Positions 27,101 through 41,213 of a stretch of DNA of 64,000 nt are shown here, piece by piece. Under the pieces are notes generated by a model. It did not search any database and was not told where the DNA came from. It worked only from the letters and a program-made list of their open reading frames with translations. The number at the start of each line of letters is the position of its first letter. The first letter of the stretch is position 1. Position numbers and translations under genes: made by a program. This stretch comes from Brugia malayi (Eukaryota > Nematoda > Chromadorea > Rhabditida > Onchocercidae), in assembly GCF_000002995.4 (NCBI RefSeq), contig NW_025062478.1, positions 1,984,001 to 2,048,000 on the forward strand, given 5' to 3'.

Positions 27101-30100
27101 GGGATAAGCTAATAACATTTCATTTTTGTGGTAAGGAATAAATTATAATTATTTAAATTAAATAATATTATTACTATTCGATGAAGTGAAGGAAAGATTT
27201 CTACATAATAAAGCATTCAAAAAAGAAAAACAATGAAAATGTTTATAACTTAATTTTAGTTCTATTTTTAATTTTTTGAATAAGATAGGATAATTCAGGA
27301 CATATATATTGAGAAAGAAGACTGAAATATTATCTGAATATGCAAATTTGAAAATTTGGAAGGTCAGATGAATTATGATTAAAATTAATTGCATAAGAGA
27401 ATGATGATTGATAGTTTAATTGAAAATGAACTCTGAATAGTGCAACAAAAATAGCGCAATTAATCAACTGAAGCAATAGTAATCTCTCAGTGATTTTCAT
27501 TCTTCTCTTATGTTCTTCATAGAAAATGACAAATTGAAAAACAATGATAAATTTTTAACTCTAAAAATATTATTGTCCTTTTGTTAATAATACAGCGAGA
27601 GCAATGCACCACAAACAAAAATAAAGAAATATTTAGTTATTGTCATTCAAACTTTTACCAGCATTACATATCAATCAGAAATGAAGAAAATTGAAATTGA
27701 CAAAGTGCTAAATTAAATATCCATTTAAAAAATAAAATTTTTTAAATAAAAGATTTCTCTTCTCATCACATCCTTCTTGATAGTGTAAAAGAAAAAAAAA
27801 AAAAAAAGTGCTAGAATATTGTCATTATTTTTGAACTACAAAATGATTTATGAATTATTGCTGATCATAACTTTTCACTTTGAAAATTTTTCATTAAAAT
27901 CATGAAGCTATGAGCGATATGGGAAAAAGAGAAAAATGATTAGAAGAGAGAGAGAATATTGATGATATTAGTGGGAAGAAGAATACATTTCACGCACACT
28001 TCTCGTGAAAAGTCTGATAATTTATAGCTTTCATTTTTAACTCTATCTTTTGCTGATATTATATACCTTTCTTTTCTTTTTGTCCATTTAAATTGATTTA
28101 GAAATTTTTAAAAATTATGATTAATTGGGTTTAGTCTTTTTTTTTTTTTGCCCAGCTTTATTTAGATCTCATTAGTCTAGTTCAGCTTTTTTTTTTTTTT
28201 TCATCAATTTAATTATATAAAATAAAAATTTTAGTTAATTATATGAAATAAAACAAAAAAAAAAAAACAATAAAAATTTTACTCAGTTCTATCTTTTATC
28301 AGTAATTAAATATAAAAAATAAAAAAGATATCAGTATTAACAATTACAATCGAAAATTTCAGATAATTCAAATTTTTGATCGAACTTAACACTTATCAAA
28401 TATTAGACACAATGATCTAATTTAATAAACAAGACATTCCTAGGTTTACAGCTATCAATTAAATTATGCGTTAAAGTGATTTTCGGTTATTTATTCAATT
28501 TTAGAAATTATTTAGTTTAATTGTTTAATAGCATTCTAACAAGCAAAAGCAATCGCTGCAACAAAATTGTAAATATTTCTTTTTATTTTTAAAGACTTAT
28601 TTATGCATAATTTGCAACAAAACAACTTCTCACAATGTAATAAGCTTAATTATGCCATATAATCTATAATACGTTGACGTCATACTTTATAATCAAATTA
28701 CATATCTGAAATCATCGTAAAAATGAATTATTTGTAAGTGAAAATGATCTAATCAGTGATAATTATTTATCTCAATTGATTTTTATTTAAAAAAAAAAAA
28801 AAAAAAACTGCTCAATTAATGATGACATAATTATTACATGCAAAAACAATTTTCTAAATGTTAAAAACTTTTAAAAATCAAAAAAAATATAAAAAAAAAA
28901 AAAAAAAAACAAAGCACAAATTTTAATCTATGAAACAGTCAGCCATCTTCTCTAATTAATCTTTCATTTGATTTTAAGTTGTTGAAAACATGAAGTGTTA
29001 ATGTTTCCTTTTTCTCTAACATTGTTGCTGTTAGTATTACAAATAAATGGAAATGTTTCTCAATGCACTAAAATAATTAAAAAATTTTAATTTGAAATTA
29101 ATTAAATGAAAACTTGATAAAACAAAAATAAAAAAAAAAAGAAAAACTTCTGATATTTTTTATTAAAATATCAAAATAAAATGCTGAACTAATTTTGCTA
29201 TGCAAAAAAAAAAAAAATAATTCATATCATATTTGAATTAGGGGTCATTTGATGTCGTAAAAAAAAAAAAAAAAGAAAATGAGATGCTTGTATCCTTGCT
29301 CTTATCACTATTGATTGATCACATAATCATATCTGTGATCAATACAAAGAAAGCCTAAAATTGTTTATGTAAAATGATTTAAATGGAAAAATTGTAATGA
29401 AATATTTCACCTGTACTGCACTTAATTTTAATTTATTAAATGAAGAAAATGCTAAATTGCTAGTGTTATTGTTGCAAAAAAAAAGGAAAAAAATCATTTC
29501 ATTGACATTAAAATATACTAATTAATTGATTAATGTTTAATTCGGAAATATTTAATCACAAAAATCAATCCTTTAACTCTTTTTCCATAGAGACAAAGAA
29601 AAAATTTCTGTTATTCTTTCTTTTTCGTCTGCTATGAAAGGAAAAAAAAAAACTTTCAGAGATTAATTGTTTTATGAGAAAACAAAAAAAAAAAAAAAAG
29701 CAAAAAAAAAAAGGAGTAGCAGAATAACTAAATTTATTGTGGCATTCCAGATAAAAGTTATTAAGTTTCCGCTTTTTTTTTTTGAAAAATTTGAATTATT
29801 CTTTGCATAACATTTTAAATAATTTCATTTTGCTTTTTATTTTATTCATTAAATGATAATTGAATAAAATATAATTGTTTGAATCATTTAAATGAGTTAC
29901 AATCTCGAAATTATTGATGCTATCTTAGTATGAAAATTATCAAAATTATCATAAAATTGCTAATATTATATTAATCAATAATTATTATGTAAAAAATTTC
30001 AATCAACGAATATTTTTGACCTTCTTTTAACATTATGAGAAATAAAGATGGAATGAAAATAGAAGTGATAAATAACAAAGCATATCAATTATGTCGGATA

Positions 30101-30245
30101 ACTTGAAGTAATTTGTTTAGTTTTTGAAAGACTCAAAAACTTACGGACAATGACGATAGGGACATTTTTGCTTGTGACCTTTTTTTGGCTGATTAAACAT
30201 ACCATGATTGGCACACAATTGGCACATATACTGCTCTTTTGGCAT
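21135..30245 (-). CDS. mab-23: DM-domain transcription factor, mab-23-like
   Basis: Doublesex/MAB-3 family DNA-binding protein, acting in the nucleus; in nematodes these factors drive male-specific differentiation. Minus-strand exons 30245-30145, 25863-25673, 21713-21632 and 21327-21135 join in phase to a complete 188-aa protein. The DM domain starts almost at the N-terminus: CQLCANHG (Cys 8, Cys 11, His 14), then KKGHKQKC (Cys 28), YRHC (Cys 33), then P-C-N-L-C (Cys 35 and 38) and the recognition helix NTKRRALDQIERQL. All zinc ligands are present. The intron of about 4.3 kb splits the codon after Cys 33, inside the zinc module; the second intron is about 4 kb. An acidic linker follows, then a basic region KKALKRTAKRMDEAGRKAR near the C-terminus. 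TAG lies just upstream of the first ATG, preceded by an AG, so a further 5' exon or a trans-splice site there is possible. Family certain; assignment to mab-23 rests on small size and the ALDQIERQ wording. Confidence 0.85.
25539..25576. repeat. Perfect 18-bp inverted repeat, 2-base spacer
   Basis: AATTTGACCATTATTGAT, then GA, then its exact reverse complement. It lies in intron 2 of the DM-domain gene, about 96 bases past the exon 2 donor. Transcribed, it would fold into a stem of about 17-18 pairs beside that 5' splice site. Confidence 0.9.
26341..26381. repeat. GACGACGA hairpin in DM-gene intron 1
   Basis: GACGACGA (26341-26348) pairs with TCGTCGTC (26374-26381). Inside, AATAGA (26353-26358) pairs with TCTATT (26364-26369) around a five-base loop, with a 4x4 internal loop. 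The CpG density is unusual for the intron. It lies about 480 bases upstream of the exon 2 acceptor. Confidence 0.7.
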
Positions 30246-30987
30246 CTATAATTAAACTTTTATAAATGATTAGCAAAAAAAAAAAAAAGAAGTTAAAATA
30301 GCAAAGTTTAAAGATCAATAATGATAAACTTAAATGGTAAACATTTTATATATTTCTCAGATAAACTAGCGTGAAAGTACAATGCACACCTTTTGACAAT
30401 TTAGTCAAAACTTCATCTCACCCACATATCATTGCAAAAGAAATTTCAATTTGTTGATTGATCAATATCTTTTGAAAAAGGAGAAAGAAAGAGAAATATA
30501 ATCTAAGTTATTATTATTGTTTTTGTTTTTCTTTAAACTAAATGCAAGAATTATTTATGTAACTACTAAAATAAAAAAAAAACAAAACAAAAAATATCAG
30601 TAAGCAATCAGAAAATTTTCTCGTAGAACTTCACTTGTACATCTCATACTGATATGATTACGATAATGCCACAATAACTGGCAAAATTATTGCATAGGAA
30701 ATCTTTTTTAATGAAATAAACCTAAGATATTGCTAGAATATGCTAACTACTTGAAGCTAACCATGAATGGATAGCTCTAAAATTGATGCTATAGAAAACA
30801 ATGTCTAAAGTTATTTTACAAATTTGAGTTTCATAATGAAAATAATTGATAACTTAATATATTTACTCAATATAGCTTTAATTCTAACAAAATATTATTT
30901 CTGTTTTGAATGGATACTGTAAAATGTTGGTATTGATGCTCTCTGCACCACTAATGATAGTGATTTTAATAGCTATAATGTGGAATC

Positions 30988-31132
30988 AATGATAATAATA
31001 ATAGTAATAAGTAAGAGTATAATAAAGTAATAATAATAATGACAATGGTAATGATATTAATAATAATAACGATAATAATATTAATAGTAATAATAATAAT
31101 AATAGTAATACTAATGATAGTAATAATAATAG
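30988..31132. repeat. Imperfect AAT/TAG trinucleotide repeat
   Basis: Run of AATAATAG-type triplets with occasional GAC or AACG interruptions, about 740 bases upstream of the first coding exon of the DM-domain gene. Apparent minus-strand ORFs of I, T and N residues here are by-products of the repeat. Confidence 0.85.
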
Positions 31133-31256
31133 AGTTTGAGACAATGAAAAAAAATTGGAAGAATATTTGCAAAAGTTATGACCAATTCTAACAAATCATG
31201 AAATTTAAAATATTTTTAAAGATAAAAGAGGAAGGAAATGAGACAGAGGGATAAAA

Positions 31257-31470
31257 AGAGAGAGAGAGAGAGAAAGAGGGAGAGAGAGGGAAAGAAGAAA
31301 AAGAGCGAAAATTTAAAGCTAAAAGGGCGGCACTTCATAAGTGAAAGGCGGGACGTAACCAGTGATAAAGCCATCATCCTCCTACATTTTGCAACCAACC
31401 AATGAAATTAACAATATCTCTTTTCTCTCTCCCTCTCTCCCTCTCCCTATTTCTCTTTCTTTCTCTCTTC
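31257..31470 (-). promoter_or_regulatory. Candidate promoter: GC core between GA and CT tracts
   Basis: A polypurine tract (31257-31305, mostly GAGA) and a polypyrimidine tract (31417-31470, mostly CTCT) flank a GC-richer core. The core contains GGGCGG (31325-31330), the interrupted palindrome CACTTCATAAGTG (31331-31343) and GGCGGGAC (31347-31354), the last resembling E2F or Sp1-type boxes. It lies about 1.1 kb upstream of the DM-domain gene's first coding exon. Placement and composition suggest a promoter; there is no direct proof. Confidence 0.4.
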
Positions 31471-33141
31471 ACTGTTACTCATCAGTGAAACACGATATTA
31501 AGCTCAATTTGACAAAATGAAATTTAAAAAAATAAGCAAAGTTTCCTTTTGTTTTTTCAAATATTTCAAGTGTTAACAGAATTTCCTTTGTTTTGAGCTG
31601 ATTTTCATGGAATCATAAATATCTTAGATAAGCGATAATTAAGAAATGAATAATTATAAAAGATAATTCTAAAATAGTTCAGTGCAAATATTTCTAATTT
31701 AGTACTAGACGGACCGGAATAGAAATCATCTCTTTCCGGTCATTCTTATTGGTTAAAGATTTATTTTTCAATTTAGATGAATTTCCATTTCATTAACTGA
31801 AAAGGAAAAAAAAAGAATTATTTGTTGTATAAGTTGTTGAAACTGTCATATAAGTTGACATATCATGAAATCAAATTCATTAAATACTCTATACTTGTTT
31901 TATCAAAAAAAAACTATCATATTTTCATAGTTTTATTTTTATAGATCTACTCGTGTGAATTAATTTTAAGTATCTGAATTTAAATTACTAAAAAAAAAAA
32001 GACAGAATAACAAAAAGAAGTAATGAGCAGAAATAAATCTACGAATTCTAGTTGAATAATGCAAGAGTAATAAATAATTACCAAGAGAAGGAATAATACT
32101 TAAGTAAAATTAAACATCTGCAGTAATTGAACTAATAAATGCGATGAAACAAAGTAAAATATTTGCAAATGATCAAACATAGTGTCACTTTCTTATACAT
32201 TTCTGCAAAATCAGAATAACTTTCATTTTCAGTTTATTAAAATATTTCAGATTTACCACAGTTCATTTTATTAATTAGAAATTTTAACAACAAAAGGATA
32301 TTTAATGAATAAAATTCATATCAAAATATCATCTTTCATACTATAATTTTGAAATTTAATCATAATATATATTAATTGAAAATGAATTATCAAATTGCCA
32401 GGAATGCACAACTAAACAATTGCAAAATCATTATGTTTGCGGGAAGAAATAAGCATTAAATTTAAAATTTTTAACATATTGCAACGATAGTATGGAGTAT
32501 TCGAATTGTTGTTAATAATAGTATCATAAATGGTTTTAATCATTGTCATTAAATTTTGTTGTAGTACTATTATAAACAATAAAAGTGAGCAATATTTGAT
32601 AAAAAAGAAAGAAAGAGATAAAATCAAATTGGCGATATACTTAAAGAATATTATCACACAGGTGTTCACTTATGAAAATGAGGTAATTATCCAGTTGATA
32701 ATACGAAAATCAACATTTTTCGTTTTAATTATGTATTTTACCTGTATAATATTTAAATCAATTCTGTTGTCATATTTTATAAGCTAATCAATTCCGCTGT
32801 TATATTTTATGGGACCAAACTTAAGCTAACTTAAGCCAGTTAATACATTAAAAAATAATTTTTAATATCGTAGCGTTTTTTTTTTTTTTTTTTTTGAGAA
32901 ATATAGCATGCATATGCTTGAATAGTCATATTTGACATTGTTTTTTTTTTTCTTTTATTCTTTTTGTTATCAAGATACGATTGGACATCTGTAGCAAACA
33001 CCGAAGATAAATTTAAAATCTTTAAATACTGAATTTACAATGCTACATTTATCTTTTATCGTTTGATAGACATTTGATTAAAATTATGCAAATCATAGAA
33101 AAAGGAAGGAAATACTAGATTAAATACTACTATTAAATCTA

Positions 33142-33175
<34 letters not shown>

Positions 33176-36100
33176 ATGATTGAATCTAAATTTAAATTGA
33201 AAAAAGTAAGAAAAAATGAAAAGCCATTAAGTATTTTAGGAAGTTTTGCCTTGGAGAAATTTATTATTCGAAATCCCTTCAAAAAATCAAAAAGAATCGA
33301 AAAAGCCGCATTTCAAGCTTAAATCGATGCACCAATTTGCCTTCAAACTGTCTTATTAGTAATATATGGAGAAATTTTCCGTAAATTGTGCCAATGAATT
33401 ATAGGTGCAAATATTTTTTTTTTTTTTTTTGTTTAAGCTTAAAAATTTTTTGGTATTGCTATTAAATAATTCACTCTTTCACTTTCTCTCTCTCCCTTCT
33501 TCTCTTTCTCTCTCTTATTTCCATTTTTGTTTTTTGTGTATTTTCTAGTTTATTTTAGTCTGCACAGTGAGATGATCAGAAATAACAGGATGGTAATCAT
33601 TTTTCTCTCATTTTTTGAATTTAAAATTAAAATTAACACGGTCTACTATTTTTGCTTGAAGCTCGACATCCATTTAAAACTTAATGCAACCAAATATTCT
33701 CAAACACTTTAAAGATTCTTTTTATATGCGATATTTCTGAAAAGGGAATGATTGATATAAATAATTTTGGGGTATAAAATGATAGATAACAGTATTGAAT
33801 CTTTATTTCAAAATGATAAAAAGAAAAAGATTTTTTTAAGTTTCTATCAGAAATCGGTGGTTCTGCAGTTTTTTTCCCAAAATTGAGCATAATAATAAAT
33901 ATAAAATAGGTAGTGTCCAATGAAAAGTACTTCAAAAGGATCTTTGAGAACTTTTTTTATTTAAAATAAAATTAATTCATAAAAATGTAAAAGAAATAAT
34001 TTTTTTTCAATCTGAAGTAGTGAGAAAAATTTTATAAAGAAATGCAAACTAGGATTATTAGAATTAATTACTGTTCATTGTTTTTCTAAAATTTGTTGCT
34101 GAAGTAATATTTTATTTTAACTGGAATATTTTCATTCAACAAAATTATCAGTTAAAAATAAATTGAAATCTTTTATGAGTCATAATTTTGTCCCTTGGCA
34201 TTATTGCTATTTGATAGTGATGAATTGAGCAAACAAAATAGTGATTGAATGTTTTGAAACTAAATCATTGCCTAATTCCATTAAATATATTTGATTGACT
34301 AAAAATTTTGGCTAAAAAAGTTCAATAAATTATCATAGCGAAATTGGCTCTATACTGAAAATTATGTCCCCTAACTTATTTTCAAAGGTTTGATTGGTCA
34401 AATAACTTGAAATGGAGTCATCCTTAACTTTTAGAAAGTAATTCATACTTATGACACTACGTGACTAAATGAATTAAACTTTAAAGGTATTATAATTAAA
34501 CTTAAATACATCAAAGGAAGAAGTAAAATAAAAAAAGTTTGTTCATAACTGCAACAAAGAAAATACAACAAAATCTTTACTGCAGTTAGCTAATTATAAA
34601 AACATTTTCCTTGCAACAATTTGTCCAATTAATTGAGAATAGGACAGATGGATATGGTGGATGAGGCCAAAACTCTACCAGGCCAAGTGACTCAGCTTTC
34701 AAAGTATTTATTGACTGGGACATTTGGCCAGATAATCATTAGGAGCTAACTTTTTGCAATGTTTCTGATCACCAATTTAGCCTGAAGATTTTCATTTGAT
34801 TTCTTCTACTATCACTTACTCAACATTTTTACTCAAATATGTTTCGTCTATAATCGCAGTAACAGCAAATTATCAAATAATGGCGACAACAGTTAAGTAA
34901 CTTTGACAATATTCGAATGCTTTTTTTTCCGTTCAATTAAAAATCCAATAGAAAATCTAATGGTACTTCTTTGGTTTTTCCGATTATCAATTATCGATAA
35001 ATCGAAGAATCTCAATATGACTAACATTGAACTTTATTTTTGGTGTAGCTGTGTGAAAATCAAAGTTTCGATTAATTATTGACCATTTCTGATGACCTAT
35101 TACTAAAATTCTAATCTTAAAATCCTAGTTTCCATAAGATTTCTTGAAGAGATTTTGTTCTTTTTTAGTAAATCTTAAATCAAATACTTCCTTAGCATTA
35201 TCAATAGCATATGATGAAAAAAAACTTAAAAAAAAAAAACATTAGAATTATTTTTGGCTTTTTGTTCAAAAGCATTTTTTTTTTAGTTCGAAATAACTGT
35301 ATAGCAAAACAGAAAGTAATAATTTATTGATAAAGGAAGATAAGCATTAAAATATTGCCGTATAATTACAGATATTTTGAATATACATATTTCATTACAA
35401 AGTAACAAAATTCAATGATACAAAAAAATTAAAAAAAAAACGCAATTACCTTTAGTCTGAATATTTGTTTCCATAATGAAGAAAAAATGATATTATGAAA
35501 TGAGATTTTAAGAATTAATTCTATTCATTATAATTAATAATTTTTAAAATTATTTGCAAATTTTTGAGCATATTTTTTTTTAAATACCATTAAGGAAATT
35601 TTTAAAAAATTTTCATTTTACTTACTGACTAACTTCATTTTACTTATTTCGAAGTTTTGTATCTTTCCTGTTTTCCTGTAAATCTTGCCTTGAATTTCTC
35701 ACTATTCTATTCAGCAAGCTTCTCGAGTATTGAAAAAGACGCTTGAATCAGATGCAATTTCAATTTTTATAACGATTCAAATTTGTTTAATACTTTGTTC
35801 AGAAAACCAAATTTTCTCACATCAAAATTTGTCCTTGTTATGGTGATTTAATGGAATTGCTTTCGCTGTACCTTTTTTCAGCACCTCAACACTTTTCCAT
35901 TTTTTTTCGTCAACAAAAATCTTTCAAAATTTTGTGGTAAAAAGTTCCACGAAATTTCCGATTAGAAAAAAAAAAGGTAAAAAAAAGAGATTTAAGGAAA
36001 AAGAAAGAAGAAATTTGAATGGAATAGTTTATAAATCGTATCAGACAAAATTTAGTATGTTAGATTAAAGAATGAAATAGATTTTGAGGAACAAAATTTT

Positions 36101-36480
36101 AAAATATTCTTATGTGCATTACGTAAAATATTCATATACTCTTATATATTTAATATTTTGTTCCATAACAATTTGAAAAATTTTTTTTTTTTCAATTTTA
36201 ATTTAATTTTTTTCAATATCAATCAACATTTATATTACATGTCTTTATTACAAAAGATATTTGTGAACAAACACAGCGTAATATCACATCTTTAACATGA
36301 AAAAATATATGCAAAGATGATAATAGGATGAAATGCATGAAAATAGATTTAACAATAAAATTAAATTTAAAACAAAACTTAAATTTTTAAAATTAAATTA
36401 GTAATGAAATTAAGTTTGAATGGATTGATTTCAAAGTAATAAACTATGCTCAAAAATTTAGAAATCCAACCATGAAATTT
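31471..36480. other. Intergenic AT-rich DNA
   Basis: Between the DM-domain gene (upstream side) and the region 5' of ILF2. It holds an uninterrupted A31 run at 33143-33173, CT-rich tracts near 33470-33515 and one short GC-richer ORF noted separately. No conserved family, RNA gene or mobile element recognised. Confidence 0.55.
34648..34749 (+). other. Short ORF of 33 codons in a GC-richer patch
   Basis: ATG at 34648 to TAA at 34747-34749. The peptide begins MDMVDEAKTLPGQVTQL and has balanced composition unlike surrounding junk translations. The frame is open a further six codons upstream. No family recognised and no clear splice sites. It could be a fossil exon or chance. Confidence 0.15.
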
Positions 36481-36535
36481 GTTGGAGGAAAACTTGTTGA
36501 AACAATCTGCGCAATGAATTAACAAACAGTGTTGA

Positions 36536-36700
36536 ATGTCAACACTCATTGAGACTTCAAAAGTTTCAAAGTGCGACCGGTCGGATGCTGAGGAAAAGAT
36601 GGCATGTGTCTTCCGGTTTCAGATGATGAGGTTTAAATGGGGATCATTTGAGCTTCGGGCAGTTTTTGCCGGATCAGTACTGAGTTTTTGGGGTCTATGA
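36536..36700 (+). CDS. Hypothetical 54-aa small ORF upstream of ILF2
   Basis: ATG at 36536-36538, with an in-frame TGA directly before it, to TGA at 36698-36700. The peptide is mixed and protein-like: it begins MSTLIETSKVSKCDRSDAEE, then MACVFRF, and ends with a hydrophobic tail FAGSVLSFWGL. The DNA is markedly GC-richer than its surroundings and contains the palindrome CGACCGGTCG at 36574-36583. It lies about 720 bases before the ILF2 start on the same strand. I recognise no family. It might be a small protein, an upstream exon or promoter DNA that happens to be open. Confidence 0.25.
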   Translation: MSTLIETSKVSKCDRSDAEEKMACVFRFQMMRFKWGSFELRAVFAGSVLSFWGL

Positions 36701-37400
36701 TTGAGAATAAGATGGGAAACTATTCGAAAAATTAATTGGTTGAAAGTGGAGCTGCACTGAAAGCGATTTTTTTATCATGGCTGGCCAGAGTTTAAAAAAT
36801 TTTTAAAAATTTTTTGTATTTTTCAAAGTGAATACCCATAGATTGAGCTTGTTTGCAAAAGTAAATCTACAAAAAAAAGTAAAAGGTGAAGGAAGATAGA
36901 AAAAATATGTCAGTAACAGCCGGAAGATTGAGGATGAAATAAATATAAACAGTGATTAGCAAAAGTTGCGGATAATTTTTCTGGCGACAATTCTTTTGTG
37001 AAATCCTATGAGATTTCTCCATTATAACGGTAGTGGAATGATAAAATGTGATAGGGAAGGTTGACGGGAGAGAGTGGTTATAAGGTAGTGCAAAGTCCAA
37101 ATGTTGCTAAGGAGCCCTGTATCAAGTAAATAAAGTCTGAAAGCGTGATATATTCTAAAAAGCTATAGTGATATAACTCTTTATAGAAGATAATTATTAA
37201 TCAGATTTAATTTGAGTCTTTTAAAATTAAGTGTATTTTTTGATCAGTAGCTTTGTCAGTTCTGAATTCTTGTTCACCTTTAAGTTATTGGAACTGCTTT
37301 TGACTATTACTGCTCTATAAATTAATTATCGACCTAACTACGCTTAATTTGTTAATTTTCACTAGTAATAACCTAGTATTTTGCAATGAGAATGTTATAT

Positions 37401-37404
37401 TTTA
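37401..37404 (+). promoter_or_regulatory. Probable trans-splice acceptor of ILF2
   Basis: TTTTAG ending at 37404, followed after 13 bases by the ATG at 37418. An acceptor this close to the start codon with no coding exon before it is typical of spliced-leader addition in nematodes. Inference from sequence layout. Confidence 0.5.
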
Positions 37405-37417
37405 GATCAACGTGAAA

Positions 37418-40208
<2,791 letters not shown>

Positions 40209-40825
40209 TTTAATTATGCTTTATATGCTCTTTTTAAATCTTTTGCACAGATATATAGTTTCTGACGTTATCCACTTTTTGAACAAACTTTCTTGGACAT
40301 CCGTTTTTGTCAATTTTTTTTTTTGATAGTGGTTCATTTTTAATCTGAGATCTTTTCCTTTTAACTCTATTTCAAATCCATAACTTCTTAACTGTACCAA
40401 TAAGTTGAAATTGTTAGAGTTTGCTGGTAATTTGGAAAAATTTTCTTTTCGTTGAAAAAAAGTTTTATTCAGTTTTATTATACTGCTGATATTTTTTTAA
40501 ATGTTAGTTTTGGATGTGTAAGAATTTTTATTCGTATGTTGCATATTTTTGTTACATGGTATCCAAATCCTTTCCCTGAACTGTTATCATCTGGAACTAA
40601 AAATTTCTGTTTGTTGAACTGCTTTAATTTAATTTTTACTCTCTTCTAAGATAATGTTTGAAATCTTTTAATTTGATCATTACTTTGATGTTAAGTTTTG
40701 AATATGTAAGGATTTTCATTTTTACAACTTTGTATTATTGTTTTTTCTTTTTTTTTTTTTTTACAAGAAACTTGGAAAGACAACTTTTTTGTCTGCATTA
40801 CTGATACTTTGTAATACATATGGTC

Positions 40826-40831
40826 AATAAA
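40826..40831 (+). terminator. Candidate poly(A) signal of ILF2
   Basis: AATAAA about 620 bases past the ILF2 stop codon, within T-rich DNA and about 380 bases before the NUF2 start. Another AATAAA lies near 41022. Either could end the ILF2 mRNA. Confidence 0.4.
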
Positions 40832-41200
40832 ACATTCATGTAAATGCGTTCTTTTATCGTTTCGAAGTTTAGTACCACAGTTTTTTTTTTAAATTATCTT
40901 CGCACTTTGCTCTCTCAGTTATTAAAGAATGATTTCTGGTTATGTCTGTTTTTGTAGTTTTCCAGAAATTTTTTTTTTAAGTATTTTTTTAAGAAGCAGT
41001 ACTTTGTTCTTTATTGCGTGCAATAAATAATACTTTTTTTTTTTCCTGATTACGATGATATTTCCTATATTGCTGGTTTATTCTTTTATTGTTCGTCTTT
41101 GTTTAAATGGTCATATGACAATATAGATAATTAGAGAAGAACGTTAAGATGATAGTCATTAATAACTATCATTTGCTCTAGTTTTGAAATGAGATCCAAT

Positions 41201-41209
41201 TTTTCAGGG
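41201..41209 (+). promoter_or_regulatory. Probable trans-splice acceptor of NUF2
   Basis: TTTTTCAG ending at 41209, four bases before the NUF2 ATG at 41214. This strong acceptor has no coding exon in front of it, which fits spliced-leader addition and would allow NUF2 to be processed from a polycistronic ILF2-NUF2 transcript. Confidence 0.5.
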
Positions 41210-41213
41210 CATT

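Noticed and set aside
36867..37100. Minus-strand ORF of 77 codons just upstream of ILF2
   Set aside because: Ends in a hydrophobic low-complexity tail, has no recognisable motif and lies in the probable ILF2 promoter; too weak to call.
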